From Actinomycetes bacterium (GTDB lineage Bacteria; Actinomycetota; Acidimicrobiia; Acidimicrobiales; RAAP-2), in contig JAJYXE010000038.1 in assembly GCA_021791145.1 (NCBI GenBank), positions 1 through 39,776 of the forward strand: a DNA stretch of 39,776 bases, written 5' to 3'. Position numbers and translations under genes: made by a program. The notes under the pieces were generated by a model. The model saw only the letters and a program-made list of their open reading frames with translations, searched no databases and was not told the DNA's origin. Within the stretch, counting starts at the first letter, position 1. Each line of letters starts with the position of its first letter. Positions 8,578 through 17,796 of the stretch are shown here, piece after piece.

Positions 8578-10061
8578 CGACCCGCGCGGGCCGGCAGCGC
8601 CGGCAGCAACGCAGACGAGCGTCCTCCCCTGACGAGGCGGTCGTCGCCGCGCTGAGAGCGGCGCTCGAGCCCGACCGCGTGCGTGACGACGACGCGGAGC
8701 GGGCGTTGCTCGCCCATGACGCCTCGGTCTTTGCCGGCGGCGCTGCCGGCCCCGTCTGCTTCCCGACGAGCACCGAGGAGGTCCAGGCGATCGTGCGGAT
8801 CGCGGTCGCCCACACACGGGCGGTCGTCCCGCGCGGCGCGGGGACCGGTCTGTCGGGTGGCGCGATCCCGCTCGGCAGGCCCGTCATCGTGGTGACCACG
8901 AAGATGAACCGGATCCTCGAGGTCGACCTGGACGACAGGGTCGCGTGGGTGGAGCCCGGAGTGGTCAACCTGGATCTCACCAAGCGCCTTCACGCGCTGG
9001 GGTTCCACTTCGCCCCGGACCCCTCGAGCCAGCAGGCGTGCACGATCGGAGGCAACGTCGCCAACAACTCGGGCGGGCCGCACTGCCTCGCGGAGGGCGT
9101 CACGAGCCAGCACGTGCTCGCGCTCGACGTCGTGCTCCCCGACGGCGAGGTCGTGAGGCTCGGAGACCTCGACGCCGAGCCTCTCGGCTACGACCTGCGC
9201 GGCGCCTTCGTCGGCGGCGAAGGGACGCTCGGCATCGCGACCCGCATCGCGGTGCGCATCAGCAAGGACCCGCCCGCCGTCCGGACGCTCCTGCTCGGCT
9301 TCGACACCATGGAGGCCGCCGCGACCACGGTCGGTAAGATCGTCGCGGCGGGCATCGTCCCTGCCGCCATGGAGGTGATGGACCACGCGATCACCGTGGC
9401 GGTCGAGAATTTCGTGCACGCCGGCTACCCGCTCGACGCTCGAGCCGTCCTCCTCATCGAGGTCTGCGGCCTCGAAGCCGGGACCGAGCTCGATTGCGAG
9501 CGCGTCGTCGAGATCGGCCGGGCCAACGGCGCGACGAGCCTCAAGAGCGCGGCGAGCGACGAGGAGCGCGCCCTTCTGTGGAAGGGGCGCAAGACGGCCT
9601 TCGGGGCGGTCGCCCAGCTCGCCCCCGCGTACTACCTGCACGACACCGTGGTGCCCCGCGCCGCACTCCCCTCGGTCCTTGGGGCCGTCTACGAGATCGC
9701 CGGTCGCCACGATCTCTTGGTGGTGAACGTCTTCCACGCCGGGGACGGCAACCTCCATCCGCTGCTGCTCTTCGACACACGGGAGCCGGGGGTGCTCGAA
9801 CGTGTGCATGCCGCGGCCCGCGAGATCGTGGAGATCTCGCTCGCCGCAGGAGGCGTCCTCTCCGGCGAGCACGGCGTCGGTGTCGAGAAGCGCGACTACA
9901 TGCCGCTGCAGTTCGCCGAGGTCGACCTCGACCACCAGAACCGGCTGCGCCGCGCGTTCGACCCTGCGTGCCGCGCGAACCCCGGCAAGGTCCTCCCCGC
10001 GGGCCACAGCTGCGCCGACATCCAGGCGCTCGAACGCATCCCGGCGGGCGTCTGGGTGTGA
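8574..10061 (+). CDS. glcD: Glycolate oxidase subunit GlcD (FAD-linked oxidase)
   Basis: At 495 residues this is a full-length FAD-linked oxidase of the GlcD/D-lactate dehydrogenase type. The FAD-binding PP-loop V-P-R-G-A-G-T-G-L-S-G-G and the A-N-N-S-G-G segment lie in the N-terminal half. The C-terminal cap domain has F-H-A-G-D-G-N-L-H-P and S-G-E-H-G-V-G, with the substrate/FAD-contacting histidines. GlcD oxidises glycolate (or D-lactate) to the 2-oxo acid. The frame extends further upstream, but the GTG at 8574, overlapping the previous stop, is chosen because the upstream part is only the shadow of that gene. GlcE and GlcF follow with 4-bp overlaps. Glycolate rather than D-lactate is favoured by the split three-subunit arrangement. 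Confidence 0.92.
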   Translation: MTTRAGRQRRQQRRRASSPDEAVVAALRAALEPDRVRDDDAERALLAHDASVFAGGAAGPVCFPTSTEEVQAIVRIAVAHTRAVVPRGAGTGLSGGAIPLGRPVIVVTTKMNRILEVDLDDRVAWVEPGVVNLDLTKRLHALGFHFAPDPSSQQACTIGGNVANNSGGPHCLAEGVTSQHVLALDVVLPDGEVVRLGDLDAEPLGYDLRGAFVGGEGTLGIATRIAVRISKDPPAVRTLLLGFDTMEAAATTVGKIVAAGIVPAAMEVMDHAITVAVENFVHAGYPLDARAVLLIEVCGLEAGTELDCERVVEIGRANGATSLKSAASDEERALLWKGRKTAFGAVAQLAPAYYLHDTVVPRAALPSVLGAVYEIAGRHDLLVVNVFHAGDGNLHPLLLFDTREPGVLERVHAAAREIVEISLAAGGVLSGEHGVGVEKRDYMPLQFAEVDLDHQNRLRRAFDPACRANPGKVLPAGHSCADIQALERIPAGVWV

Positions 10062-10999
10062 GCCAGCCCGACGCCGCGCTGCTCTGCTTCGCCGCAGAGG
10101 TCCGCGAGACGGGCCCGGTCGCGGTGCAAGGAGCTCGCACGCGCTGGGATGCAGGAGGGGCGCTTGCGCCCGGCACCCGCCTCGTGAAGGCACCGGCGGG
10201 CATCGTCGAGCACCGCCCCGAGGAGATGACCGTGCGCGTCCGTGTGGGTATGGGGGTCGACGAGCTGCACCACGAGCTCGCGGCGAGAGGCCAGCTGACC
10301 GCGCTGCCCCGCCGGGGCGGGACCGTCGGCGGCGCGCTCGCCGTCGGCGAGGACGACCTCTGCGTGCTCGGGCGAGGCCGCGTGCGCGACGCCGTGCTCC
10401 AGGTCCGCTACGTGTCGGCGGAGGGTGCCGTCGTCACCGGCGGCGGCCCGACGGTGAAGAACGTCACGGGCTACGACCTCCCCCGGCTGCTCGTCGGCTC
10501 GCTCGGCACCCTCGGGCTTCTCGCAGAGGCGATCCTGCGGACGAACCCGATCCCCGCGGTGTCGCGCTGGTTCCGCGCCGAGGACGCCGACCCGTTCGCG
10601 GCGCGCGACGCCATCCTGCGGCCCTCCGCCGTCCTGTTCGACGGGCGCACGTCCTGGGTCCGGCTCGAGGGCCACGCGGCCGACGTCGAGGCGTCGCGCC
10701 GGCAGCTGGCTGCCGCGGCAGGCGGCGGGCCATGGGAGGAGTGCGATGGCGGCCCGGAGCTCCCAGCGCACCGATGGTCGCTGCGGCCCTCGGAGCTTCG
10801 GCACCTGGATCCTGCGGTCCTCGGCGCCTACGTCGCGTCGGTCGGCGTCGGGACCGTGTTCGCCTCCCGCCCTCAGCCTGCTCGCCAGGTCTCTCCGGCC
10901 CTCCGTGCGCTCATGGCGCGCGTAAAGCAGGAGCTCGACCCCGGGGGCCGACTGAACCCAGGACGTTCCGTCCTCCCGCTCGCCGGCGTGGCGACGTGA
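10058..10999 (+). CDS. glcE: Glycolate oxidase subunit GlcE (FAD-binding)
   Basis: This 313-residue protein is a shortened FAD-binding subunit. It has P-R-R-G-G-T-V-G-G-A-L in the FAD-binding core. The following stretch, G-R-V-R-D-A-V-L then T-V-K-N-V-T-G-Y-D-L, is diagnostic for GlcE. It ends with the family's K-x-x-L-D-P-x-G-x-L-N-P-G-R tail. GlcE works with GlcD and GlcF in glycolate oxidation. The GTG at 10058 overlaps the glcD stop (GTGA), and its own stop overlaps the glcF GTG. Upstream extension of the frame lies wholly within glcD and is rejected. Confidence 0.92.
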   Translation: MSQPDAALLCFAAEVRETGPVAVQGARTRWDAGGALAPGTRLVKAPAGIVEHRPEEMTVRVRVGMGVDELHHELAARGQLTALPRRGGTVGGALAVGEDDLCVLGRGRVRDAVLQVRYVSAEGAVVTGGGPTVKNVTGYDLPRLLVGSLGTLGLLAEAILRTNPIPAVSRWFRAEDADPFAARDAILRPSAVLFDGRTSWVRLEGHAADVEASRRQLAAAAGGGPWEECDGGPELPAHRWSLRPSELRHLDPAVLGAYVASVGVGTVFASRPQPARQVSPALRALMARVKQELDPGGRLNPGRSVLPLAGVAT

Positions 11000-12165
11000 C
11001 CACCCTCGGTCTCGACCCCGACGAGCTCAGCCGATGCGTCCAGTGCGGGCTGTGCCTGCCCTTCTGCCCGACGTTCCGGGTGACCGGCGACGAGAGCCAG
11101 TCGCCGCGAGGCCGCATCGCCCTCATGCGCGCGGTCGAGCACGCAGGTGCGCCGCTCGATGCACCGGTACGGCGATCCTTCGAGACGTGCGTGCAGTGCC
11201 GCGGCTGCGAGACCGCGTGCCCGAGCTCGGTGCCCTTCGGGCACCTCATGGAACGTACGCGGCAGGCGCTCGCAGAAGACGGCGCGGCGGTTCCCCTCTG
11301 GCAGCGCGCGGGGTTCTCGATCCTCGGGCACCCCCGCCTCCTTCGGGCGGGCACCCGAGCCGCAGCCCTCCTTCAGCGCCTCGGCGCGCTGCCGCCGGCT
11401 GCCGGTCTGCCGCGCCTCCCGGTGCGCCAACGCGAGCTCGTCGCCACCGGGTCCGACGTGCACCTGTTCACCGGGTGCGTCATGGACGCGTGCCAGCGCG
11501 ACGTCCACCAGGACACCGTGCGCGTGCTCGCCGCGGCAGGGTTCGGCGTTTCCCCCACCGGCGACCGCGTGCCCTGCTGCGGCGCGCTGCACGCCCACGC
11601 GGGCCTGACCACGACCGCGCGCCGGCTCGCCGCGGTCGCGCTGCGCGAGCTCGCGGACGGCCGGCCGGTGCTCGTCGACGCGGCCGGGTGCGGAGCTCAG
11701 ATGAAGGAGTACGGCCGGCTCCTCTCCACGGCTGACGCGCACGAGCTCGCCGGACGCGTCTTCGACGTGGCCGAGTGGCTCGGGCCCCGCATGGGGCGCC
11801 TGCCCGACGTGCGACCGCTGGACCTGCGTGTCGCGGTCCAGGACCCCTGCCACCTCCGCCACGCCCAGCGCGTCCACGCCGCGACGCGCACCCTGCTCGC
11901 GCCGTTCGTCTCGGAGCTCGTCGAGCTCGACGACGAGGGGTTGTGCTGCGGGGCAGGCGGGTCCTACGCCTTCCTCGAGCGCCGGCAGGCGCGCATGATC
12001 CGCGACCTGAAGCTCCGCTCCATCGCGAGCTGCGCGCCCGACGTGGTGGCGAGCGCCAATCCCGGCTGCTCGATGCACCTCGCCGCGGCGGGCGTCCCCG
12101 TCGTCCACCCGATGACCCTCGTCGCCCAGGCCCTTGCAGCCGAGCCTCCGGGCTCGTCAGCCTGA
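10996..12165 (+). CDS. glcF: Glycolate oxidase iron-sulfur subunit GlcF
   Basis: The 389-residue protein begins with two 4Fe-4S ferredoxin motifs: C-V-Q-C-G-L-C-L-P-F-C-P at about residue 14 and C-V-Q-C-R-G-C-E-T-A-C-P about 50 residues later. Two CCG (heterodisulfide reductase-like) domains follow, with T-G-C-V-M-D-A / C-C-G-A-L-H and D-P-C-H-L / C-C-G-A-G-G-S-Y. GlcF passes electrons from the flavin subunits to the respiratory chain. The GTG at 10996 overlaps the glcE stop. The 3' end overlaps the convergent dehydrogenase gene by 9 bp, leaving no room for an intergenic terminator. Confidence 0.93.
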   Translation: MTTLGLDPDELSRCVQCGLCLPFCPTFRVTGDESQSPRGRIALMRAVEHAGAPLDAPVRRSFETCVQCRGCETACPSSVPFGHLMERTRQALAEDGAAVPLWQRAGFSILGHPRLLRAGTRAAALLQRLGALPPAAGLPRLPVRQRELVATGSDVHLFTGCVMDACQRDVHQDTVRVLAAAGFGVSPTGDRVPCCGALHAHAGLTTTARRLAAVALRELADGRPVLVDAAGCGAQMKEYGRLLSTADAHELAGRVFDVAEWLGPRMGRLPDVRPLDLRVAVQDPCHLRHAQRVHAATRTLLAPFVSELVELDDEGLCCGAGGSYAFLERRQARMIRDLKLRSIASCAPDVVASANPGCSMHLAAAGVPVVHPMTLVAQALAAEPPGSSA

Positions 12166-13140
12166 CGGACGCCCAGGCCGGACCGCGACGGGCGTGGGGG
12201 GCGGCCGGCCGGCCGCCACCGCCAGCACGTTGTCGACCGCAAGCGCGGCCATGCGCCGGCGGGTGGCCGCGGTGGCGCTGCCCACGTGGGGAGTGAGCAC
12301 CGTCCGACGCGTGGCGAGCAGCGCTGCTTCGATCTCGGGCTCACGCTCGAACACGTCGAGACCGGCACCCGCGAGCCGTCCCGCGGCCAGCGCCTGCGCC
12401 AGCGCCCTTTCGTCGACGAGCGGACCGCGCGCCGTGTTGATCAGCACCGCGCTCGGCTTCATCCGGGCGAGCGCGGCTGCGTCCACGAGATGGCGCGTCT
12501 GTTCGGTCAGCGGGGCGTGCAAGGTGACGTAGTCGGACTCGGCGAGCAGCTCGTCCCAGCACACCTCCCGAGCGTCCCCCGCCCAGCGCGCCGAGGGGTC
12601 GGGCCGTCCGCCGACGTAGCGGACCTGCATGCCGAACCCAAGACTGGCGCGCGCGGCCACGGCCCCTCCGATGCGCCCGAGACCGACGATCCCGATCTGC
12701 GCTCCGGTCACCTCCAGGCCGAGCAGCTCCTGGAAGAGCCCCCAGCGCGGGAACCGACCCGCGCGCACGGCGGCATCGGCCTCCGGGATGCGGCGCGCCA
12801 CGGCGAGCAGGAGCGCGAAGGTGAGGTCCGCGGTCGCGTCGGTCAGCACCCCGGGAGTGTTCGTGACGACGACCCCGCGAGCCGCCGCCGCGGCGACGTC
12901 GACGTTGTCGTAGCCGACCGCGACGTTGGCGACCACCCGGAGCCGGGGCGCGACGTCGAGAAGCTCCTCGTCGACTTGGTCGGTGAGGAGGCACACGAGC
13001 GCGTCTGCGCCCGCGAGGGCACCGAGCAGGACGTCTCGCGCGGGCGGCCCCGCCGCGAGGGGACCGACGACCTCGAGCCCGGCCTCCTGCATCCGCTCGA
13101 GCTCCGCGGTGGGCAGCTCCTGGGTGACGACGACCCTCAC
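12157..13140 (-). CDS. D-2-hydroxyacid dehydrogenase (glyoxylate/hydroxypyruvate reductase-like)
   Basis: At 327 residues this is a standard D-isomer-specific 2-hydroxyacid dehydrogenase. The NAD(P) motif G-L-G-R-I-G lies at 153-158. The catalytic residues Arg238 (N-T-A-R-G), Glu267 (F-E-R-E-P) and His285 (T-P-H-V-G-S) are in place, and N-V-A-V-G-Y-D-N-V matches glyoxylate reductases. It would reduce glyoxylate or hydroxypyruvate using NAD(P)H. It converges on glcDEF, so the two could interconvert glycolate and glyoxylate. The GTG at 13140 gives the normal length; the Shine-Dalgarno is weak. A short upstream frame ends in a GTGA overlap with this start (see the 13141-13483 entry). Confidence 0.9.
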   Translation of the reverse strand: MRVVVTQELPTAELERMQEAGLEVVGPLAAGPPARDVLLGALAGADALVCLLTDQVDEELLDVAPRLRVVANVAVGYDNVDVAAAAARGVVVTNTPGVLTDATADLTFALLLAVARRIPEADAAVRAGRFPRWGLFQELLGLEVTGAQIGIVGLGRIGGAVAARASLGFGMQVRYVGGRPDPSARWAGDAREVCWDELLAESDYVTLHAPLTEQTRHLVDAAALARMKPSAVLINTARGPLVDERALAQALAAGRLAGAGLDVFEREPEIEAALLATRRTVLTPHVGSATAATRRRMAALAVDNVLAVAAGRPPPTPVAVRPGRPSG

Positions 13141-13483
13141 GCCGCGCCTGGGAGCCGGATGGCGTCGACGACGCCGCACCTGCCGGCGGGCGGGTCCCCG
13201 GACGCGGCGGGCGCGCGGGACGTTCCGAGCACGGCGATCAGCGCTCCTGCGGGTCGTCGGTCGTCCCCGTACGATATCCTGCGCCGGAGGCCGTCGAGCT
13301 GCCCTCGGCGAGCGGGGCGAGGTCGGGAACGCGACCCGTGCCCACGACCGCTCGCCGGCACGTCGTCGCGGTTGGCCAGGTTGGACACAGGGGCCCAAGA
13401 AGTGATAGGTCCAGCGCCACGATGTGCACCTCACCAGGCCGTCCGAAGTCGCCCCGAACGGCCGTGCGTGCCCGAGCCGTCCG
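13141..13483. other. 343-bp divergent spacer without a confident gene
   Basis: This lies between the dehydrogenase (-) and the PLP enzyme (+). A minus-strand frame of 83 codons (13388 to 13137) has moderately high GC3 and ends in a GTGA overlap with the dehydrogenase start, so a small hypothetical protein is possible, but its composition (Arg/Gly/Ala/Pro) is like a shadow frame. On the plus strand TTGGAC (13381-13386) and GATAGG (13404-13409) are 17 bp apart and may be a weak promoter for the downstream gene. No tRNA or repeat was recognised. Confidence 0.4.
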
Positions 13484-14869
13484 GTGAGCACGCTCGAGCT
13501 GGTCGGTGCCGACCAGGAGGTGCCGCTCGTCGACGGGAGCTCGACGCGCTACGTCAATCTCGACTACGCGGCGAGCACCCCACCCCTCACGGCGGTGACG
13601 GAGGCGATCGACGCGTTCCTCCCCTACTACAGCAGCGTGCACCGGGGCGCCGGGTTCAAGTCCGTCGTCTCGACCGAGCTGTACGAGTCCGCCCGTGACG
13701 CCGTCCGCCGCTTCTTCGGCGCGCCCGCCGGGCACGCCGTCGTCTTCACGCGCAACACCACCGACTCGCTGAACCTGCTCGCGAGCGCGCTCCCCGAGGG
13801 GACGTCGGTCCTCACCTTCGCCTCCGAGCACCACGCGAACCTGCTTGCGTGGCGCCGGCCGGGCCTCCGCCTCCGGGTCCTGCCGATCCCCGCCGACGCC
13901 GAGCAGGCCGTGACCGCCGCCCGCGCGGCGATGGTCGAAGGACCCGTCGACCTGCTCACCGTGACCGGCGCGTGCAACGTCTCCGGGGAGCTGTGGCCTC
14001 TCGACGAGCTCGCGTCGGTCTCCCACGACCACGGGGCGGCGATCGCGGTCGATGCGGCACAGCTCGCCCCCCACGTCCCGATCGACATGGACGCCCTCGG
14101 GATCGACTACCTCGCGGCGTCGGCTCACAAGATGTACGCGCCCTTCGGTTGCGGCGTCCTCGTCGGGAACCACCGCTGGCTCGCGAGCGGTCCTCCGTTC
14201 CTCCGCGGAGGCGGGGCGGTCCGCTTCGTCACCACCGAGGACGTGCTGTGGGCCGACCTGCCCGACCGGGAGGAGGCGGGATCGCCCAACGTGGTCGGCG
14301 CCTATGCGTTCGCGATCGCCCTTCAGGAGCTCTCCTCCTACGGGATGGACCGGGTCCGGGACCACGACGCGGCGCTGGGCTCCTATGCCCGGCGCCGCCT
14401 CGCAGCGATCGACGGCGTCTCGGTGCACGGGCTGTGGGCCGAGGACGCGCCGCGCACCGGTGTCGCCCTCTTCAACGTCGAGGGCTACCACCACAGCCTG
14501 GTCGCCGCGGTGCTCGGCGCGGAGCACGGCATCGGCGTTAGGCACGGCTGCTTCTGCGCGCATCCGCTCCTCGTCCACCTCCTCGGGCTCAACGAGCCGG
14601 AGATCCGCGAGGTGGCCGCCAGCATGCGCGACGGCCGGCAGAGGCCCGTCCCCGGCGCGGTGCGCGCGAGCGTCGGCGTGGGGAGCACCGAAGACGACGT
14701 GGACCGCCTCGCCGCGGCCTTGGAGCAGCTCGTGCGCGCCGGCCCGCGGGCGAAGTACGCGCTCGACGACGCGACGGCTCAGTACGTCCCGGTCGCGGAC
14801 GGCCGGCCCCGGCCCGACCTCGCCCTGCCGCCTGCGTCGGTCGGCGCACCCGGCGGCGAGAGCTCCTGA
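13484..14869 (+). CDS. Class V aminotransferase fold, cysteine desulfurase-like PLP enzyme
   Basis: The 461-residue protein is a fold-type I PLP enzyme of the SufS/IscS-related group. A-V-D-A-A-Q supplies the PLP-pyridine Asp, S-A-H-K-M-Y-A supplies the Schiff-base lysine (about residue 216), and R-G-G-G-A-V is the phosphate/substrate loop. A late V-R-H-G-C-F-C-A-H-P-L places a cysteine where desulfurases carry the catalytic one. No iscU/suf genes are nearby; instead acyl-CoA genes follow, so true cysteine desulfurase activity is not assured, and a specialised C-S lyase or isopenicillin-epimerase-like role is possible. The start is uncertain: the GTG at 13484 or an ATG 60 bp upstream (13424). 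Confidence 0.8.
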   Translation: MSTLELVGADQEVPLVDGSSTRYVNLDYAASTPPLTAVTEAIDAFLPYYSSVHRGAGFKSVVSTELYESARDAVRRFFGAPAGHAVVFTRNTTDSLNLLASALPEGTSVLTFASEHHANLLAWRRPGLRLRVLPIPADAEQAVTAARAAMVEGPVDLLTVTGACNVSGELWPLDELASVSHDHGAAIAVDAAQLAPHVPIDMDALGIDYLAASAHKMYAPFGCGVLVGNHRWLASGPPFLRGGGAVRFVTTEDVLWADLPDREEAGSPNVVGAYAFAIALQELSSYGMDRVRDHDAALGSYARRRLAAIDGVSVHGLWAEDAPRTGVALFNVEGYHHSLVAAVLGAEHGIGVRHGCFCAHPLLVHLLGLNEPEIREVAASMRDGRQRPVPGAVRASVGVGSTEDDVDRLAAALEQLVRAGPRAKYALDDATAQYVPVADGRPRPDLALPPASVGAPGGESS

Positions 14870-14972
14870 CCGTGGGCGGCCGCTGGTTCGTCGCCCGGAC
14901 CCCTGCACCGAAGCGGCGTGGCCGTGACCGCCCGCCGCGGTCCGCGGTGGGCACGAGATGGAGGGTTGCGGC

Positions 14973-16247
14973 ATGACGGAAGCTGACTCGCTGACCGTCC
15001 CGGAGAAGATCGGGCTCGACGGGACGCTGGACGCGGTCGTCTCGGGCGTCTCCCCTGGTGACGTCGTGACGTTGAGCGCGACGCTCGACGCACCCGCGGG
15101 CGTCCACTGGCGCAGCTCCGCCGCCTTCCGGGCGGACGACGATGGCACCGTTCGCCTGGCGACCAGCGAGCCGCTCGCCGGGAGCTATCGCGGGGCGGAC
15201 GCGAACGGGCTCTTGTGGTCGCTCGAGCCCGACGACCGTCCCCTCGCAGAGGAGTCGAAGCTCCCGCTCGACGCGCTACGCGTCGAGATCGTGGCGTCCT
15301 GCGCCGGGCGAGCCATCGGGGCCGCCGAGGTGACCATCGAGCAGTGCGCGCCCGGGGTGACCCAGGTGCCTGTCCGCGAGCGCGGTCTCTTCGGCGAGCT
15401 GTTCGTCCCCGCGGGCGAAGGACCCTTTCGCCCGGTACTGGTCCTCGGGGGCTCGGAAGGCGACGTGAACGCGCGCTCGGCGGCGTTCCTCGCCTCGCAC
15501 GGCTACCTCGCGCTGGCGCTCGGCTACTTCGCAGCACCAGGGCTCCCGCCCGAGCTCGTCGACATCGACGTCGAGTACTTCGAGCGCGGCGTCGCGCTCT
15601 TGCGGTCGCGGCCAGAGGCCGACGGCCCGCTCGCCGTCGTGGGACGCTCGCGGGGCGGGGAGCTCTCGCTCCTCCTCGGCCTGTACCTGGGCATCGAGAC
15701 CGTCGTCGCGTACGTTCCCAGCCCGATCGTCCACGCGGGCATCAAGCAGTCGGACGAGACGTGGCTCTCGAACGTCCCTTCCTGGCGCTACGAGGGGCGG
15801 CCGGTCCCCTACATGTCTCACACAGACGGGAAGCTCTATGTCGAAGACGGCGTCGTCCTGTGCACGCCGACCTACCTGGACTGCCTGGACGACTGGGATC
15901 GGGTCCAGGCCGCGATGCTGGCGCTCGAGGACTGCCGCTCGACGGTGCTCCTCCTCTCCGGAGCGAGGGACATGGTCTGGCCCTCCTCGCTCTACTCGGA
16001 GCTCGCCATGGCGAGACTTCGGCGCAGGCGTGACGGCCGCCAACGCCACGTCGTGTGCGCCGGCGCCGGCCACGTGTTCAACCCGCCGGTCCTCCCCGCC
16101 ACGCTCACGATCGTCCGCCACGCGCAGGCCGGCGAGCGCCTGGACCTCGGCGGGGCCCCGAGCGCCAACGCCGCGGCGGGAGCACGCGCGAACGACGAGA
16201 TGCTGCGCGCGCTCGCAGGCGACCTCGACGAGGACGCGTGGTCGTGA
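14973..16247 (+). CDS. BAAT/acyl-CoA thioester hydrolase family protein
   Basis: At 424 residues this has the two-domain plan of the BAAT/acyl-CoA thioesterase family: an N-terminal beta-sandwich (V-S-P-G-D-V-V-T-L-S-A-T-L-D) and a C-terminal alpha/beta hydrolase. The nucleophile elbow G-R-S-R-G-G-E has Ser226. G-A-R-D-M-V-W-P-S-S-L gives the acid, and G-A-G-H-V-F-N-P-P the histidine. Members hydrolyse acyl-CoA or transfer the acyl group to an amino acid. Serine rather than cysteine as nucleophile favours hydrolysis, by analogy with ACOTs. The ATG at 14973 follows a GGAGGG site and is preferred to ATG 14958. It sits directly before an acyl-CoA synthetase on the same strand. Confidence 0.87.
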   Translation: MTEADSLTVPEKIGLDGTLDAVVSGVSPGDVVTLSATLDAPAGVHWRSSAAFRADDDGTVRLATSEPLAGSYRGADANGLLWSLEPDDRPLAEESKLPLDALRVEIVASCAGRAIGAAEVTIEQCAPGVTQVPVRERGLFGELFVPAGEGPFRPVLVLGGSEGDVNARSAAFLASHGYLALALGYFAAPGLPPELVDIDVEYFERGVALLRSRPEADGPLAVVGRSRGGELSLLLGLYLGIETVVAYVPSPIVHAGIKQSDETWLSNVPSWRYEGRPVPYMSHTDGKLYVEDGVVLCTPTYLDCLDDWDRVQAAMLALEDCRSTVLLLSGARDMVWPSSLYSELAMARLRRRRDGRQRHVVCAGAGHVFNPPVLPATLTIVRHAQAGERLDLGGAPSANAAAGARANDEMLRALAGDLDEDAWS

Positions 16248-16284
16248 CCCGCGACGCGCCCGCACCTCGAGGTCGCGCTCGGCC

Positions 16285-17796
16285 ATGACCGCGATCGACC
16301 ACCTCGGCTTCCTCACCGCGGACGCGCTCGCGCTCCATCCGGACGCCACGGCGCTCGTCCAAGAGGGCATGGCCCTCACCTACCGCGAGCTCGACGAGCG
16401 TGCAGGGCGCGTCGCGGGCTGGCTCGCTGCAGAAGGCATCGGGCCGGACCAGCGCGTCGCGCTGTTGTGGAGCAACGACGTGCGCTACGTGGAGGCCCTC
16501 CTCGGCGTGATGCGCGCGGGCGCGGTCGCGGTGCCCCTGAACGTGCGCCAGAGCGACGAGTCGCTGGACCACGTCCTGGCGGACGCGTCCTGCCGCGGGA
16601 TCCTCACCGCTCCCGAGCAGGCCGAGCGCGCCGCAGCGCTCGGACGACGGGCCCCCGCCTGCCGCTTCGTCGCCGGCCCCGACGAGCTCCAGCGCGCCGA
16701 GCGCCTCCCCACGGTACCGCCCTACGGACCGGAGACCATCTGCATGCAGCCGTACACGTCGGGCTCGACCGGCAGGCCCAAGGGGGTCCCGCTCACCCAC
16801 GGCGGCCAGGTCTGGTGCGCGGACGTCCTGCGCAAGATCTACCTCTTCGACGAGACGGACGTCGCGCTCCTCGCCGCACCGCTGTTCCACAAGAACGCCG
16901 CGATGACCCTCAAGGCGATCCTGCTCGCCGGCGGCCGGTGCGTCGTCCTCCCCGGCTTCGACCCGGTCGCCGTCCTGCGGGCGATCGACCGCTACAAGGT
17001 CACGTACCTGAGCGGCGTACCGGCCATGTACCGGATGCTGCTCGAAGAGACCGAGGAGCTGTCCCGATGCGACGTGTCCTCGGTGCGCTTCGCGAGCGCC
17101 GGCTCCGCCCCGGTGACCGTCGATCTCCTCGAGCGCTTCCAGGAGGTGTTCGGCGCCCCGATCGCCGAAGGCTACGGACTGACCGAGGGGGGACCCGACG
17201 TCCTCATCACGCCGCGCTGGGGGATCAACAAGCTCGGCTCGGTCGGGATCCCGATCCCCGGCTGCGAGGTGCAGCTGCGCGGGCTCGACGGCGAGACCGA
17301 GGTGCCGGTCGGCGAGGTCGGTGAGCTCTGGGTGAAGAACCCCGGCGTCACCCCCGGGTACTACGGGCTCCCGGAGGTGACCGCGGAACGGATCCGCGAC
17401 GGATGGCTCGCGACCCGGGACCTCATGCGCCGCGACGCCGACGGCTACTACTACTTCGTGGGCCGTGCCGACGACCTCATCAACGTCGGGGGCGAGAACG
17501 TCTACCCGAAGGAGGTCGAGCAGCTCCTCCTGCGCCACCCAAAGGTGCGCGACGTCGCGGTCGTGGGCGCACCGCACCCGGTCAAGGGTGCGGTGCCGAT
17601 CGCCTTCGTCGTGCTGCGCGCTCCCGGCGCGGCGAGCGCCGAGGAGCTCACCGCCTTCTTCCACTCCATCGGCCCGCACTACGCCTACCCTCGGGTGATC
17701 GAGCTCGTCACAGAGCTCCCGCTGACCGGCGCAGGCAAGCTCGACCGTCCGACGCTCGAGGAGCGAGCGGCGAAGCTCGCAGAGGAGCGGCCATGA
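16285..17796 (+). CDS. Acyl-CoA synthetase (AMP-dependent, class I adenylate-forming)
   Basis: This complete 503-residue adenylate-forming enzyme activates a carboxylic acid to its CoA thioester through an acyl-AMP. The P-loop Y-T-S-G-S-T-G-R-P-K-G-V, the A5 motif E-G-Y-G-L-T-E-G-G, and the hinge G-R-A-D-D-L-I-N-V-G-G-E-N-V-Y-P are intact. So is the terminal catalytic lysine in P-L-T-G-A-G-K-L-D-R. The substrate is not evident; the length suggests a short, medium or aromatic acid. ATG 16285 has GAGGT about 11 bases upstream; longer in-frame extensions overlap the previous gene and look like shadow. Its stop overlaps the ATG of the reductase gene (ATGA). Confidence 0.92.
   Translation: MTAIDHLGFLTADALALHPDATALVQEGMALTYRELDERAGRVAGWLAAEGIGPDQRVALLWSNDVRYVEALLGVMRAGAVAVPLNVRQSDESLDHVLADASCRGILTAPEQAERAAALGRRAPACRFVAGPDELQRAERLPTVPPYGPETICMQPYTSGSTGRPKGVPLTHGGQVWCADVLRKIYLFDETDVALLAAPLFHKNAAMTLKAILLAGGRCVVLPGFDPVAVLRAIDRYKVTYLSGVPAMYRMLLEETEELSRCDVSSVRFASAGSAPVTVDLLERFQEVFGAPIAEGYGLTEGGPDVLITPRWGINKLGSVGIPIPGCEVQLRGLDGETEVPVGEVGELWVKNPGVTPGYYGLPEVTAERIRDGWLATRDLMRRDADGYYYFVGRADDLINVGGENVYPKEVEQLLLRHPKVRDVAVVGAPHPVKGAVPIAFVVLRAPGAASAEELTAFFHSIGPHYAYPRVIELVTELPLTGAGKLDRPTLEERAAKLAEERP

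Noticed and set aside
8217..10193. 658-codon minus-strand open frame
   Set aside because: It lies opposite the end of the sucrase/ferredoxin-like gene and glcD, with Arg/Asp/Val-rich composition typical of a shadow frame.
13137..13388. 83-codon minus-strand frame ending in a GTGA overlap with the dehydrogenase start
   Set aside because: GC3 is only moderately high, the composition is low-complexity and no ribosome site is evident; kept as a possibility in the spacer entry but not called as a gene.
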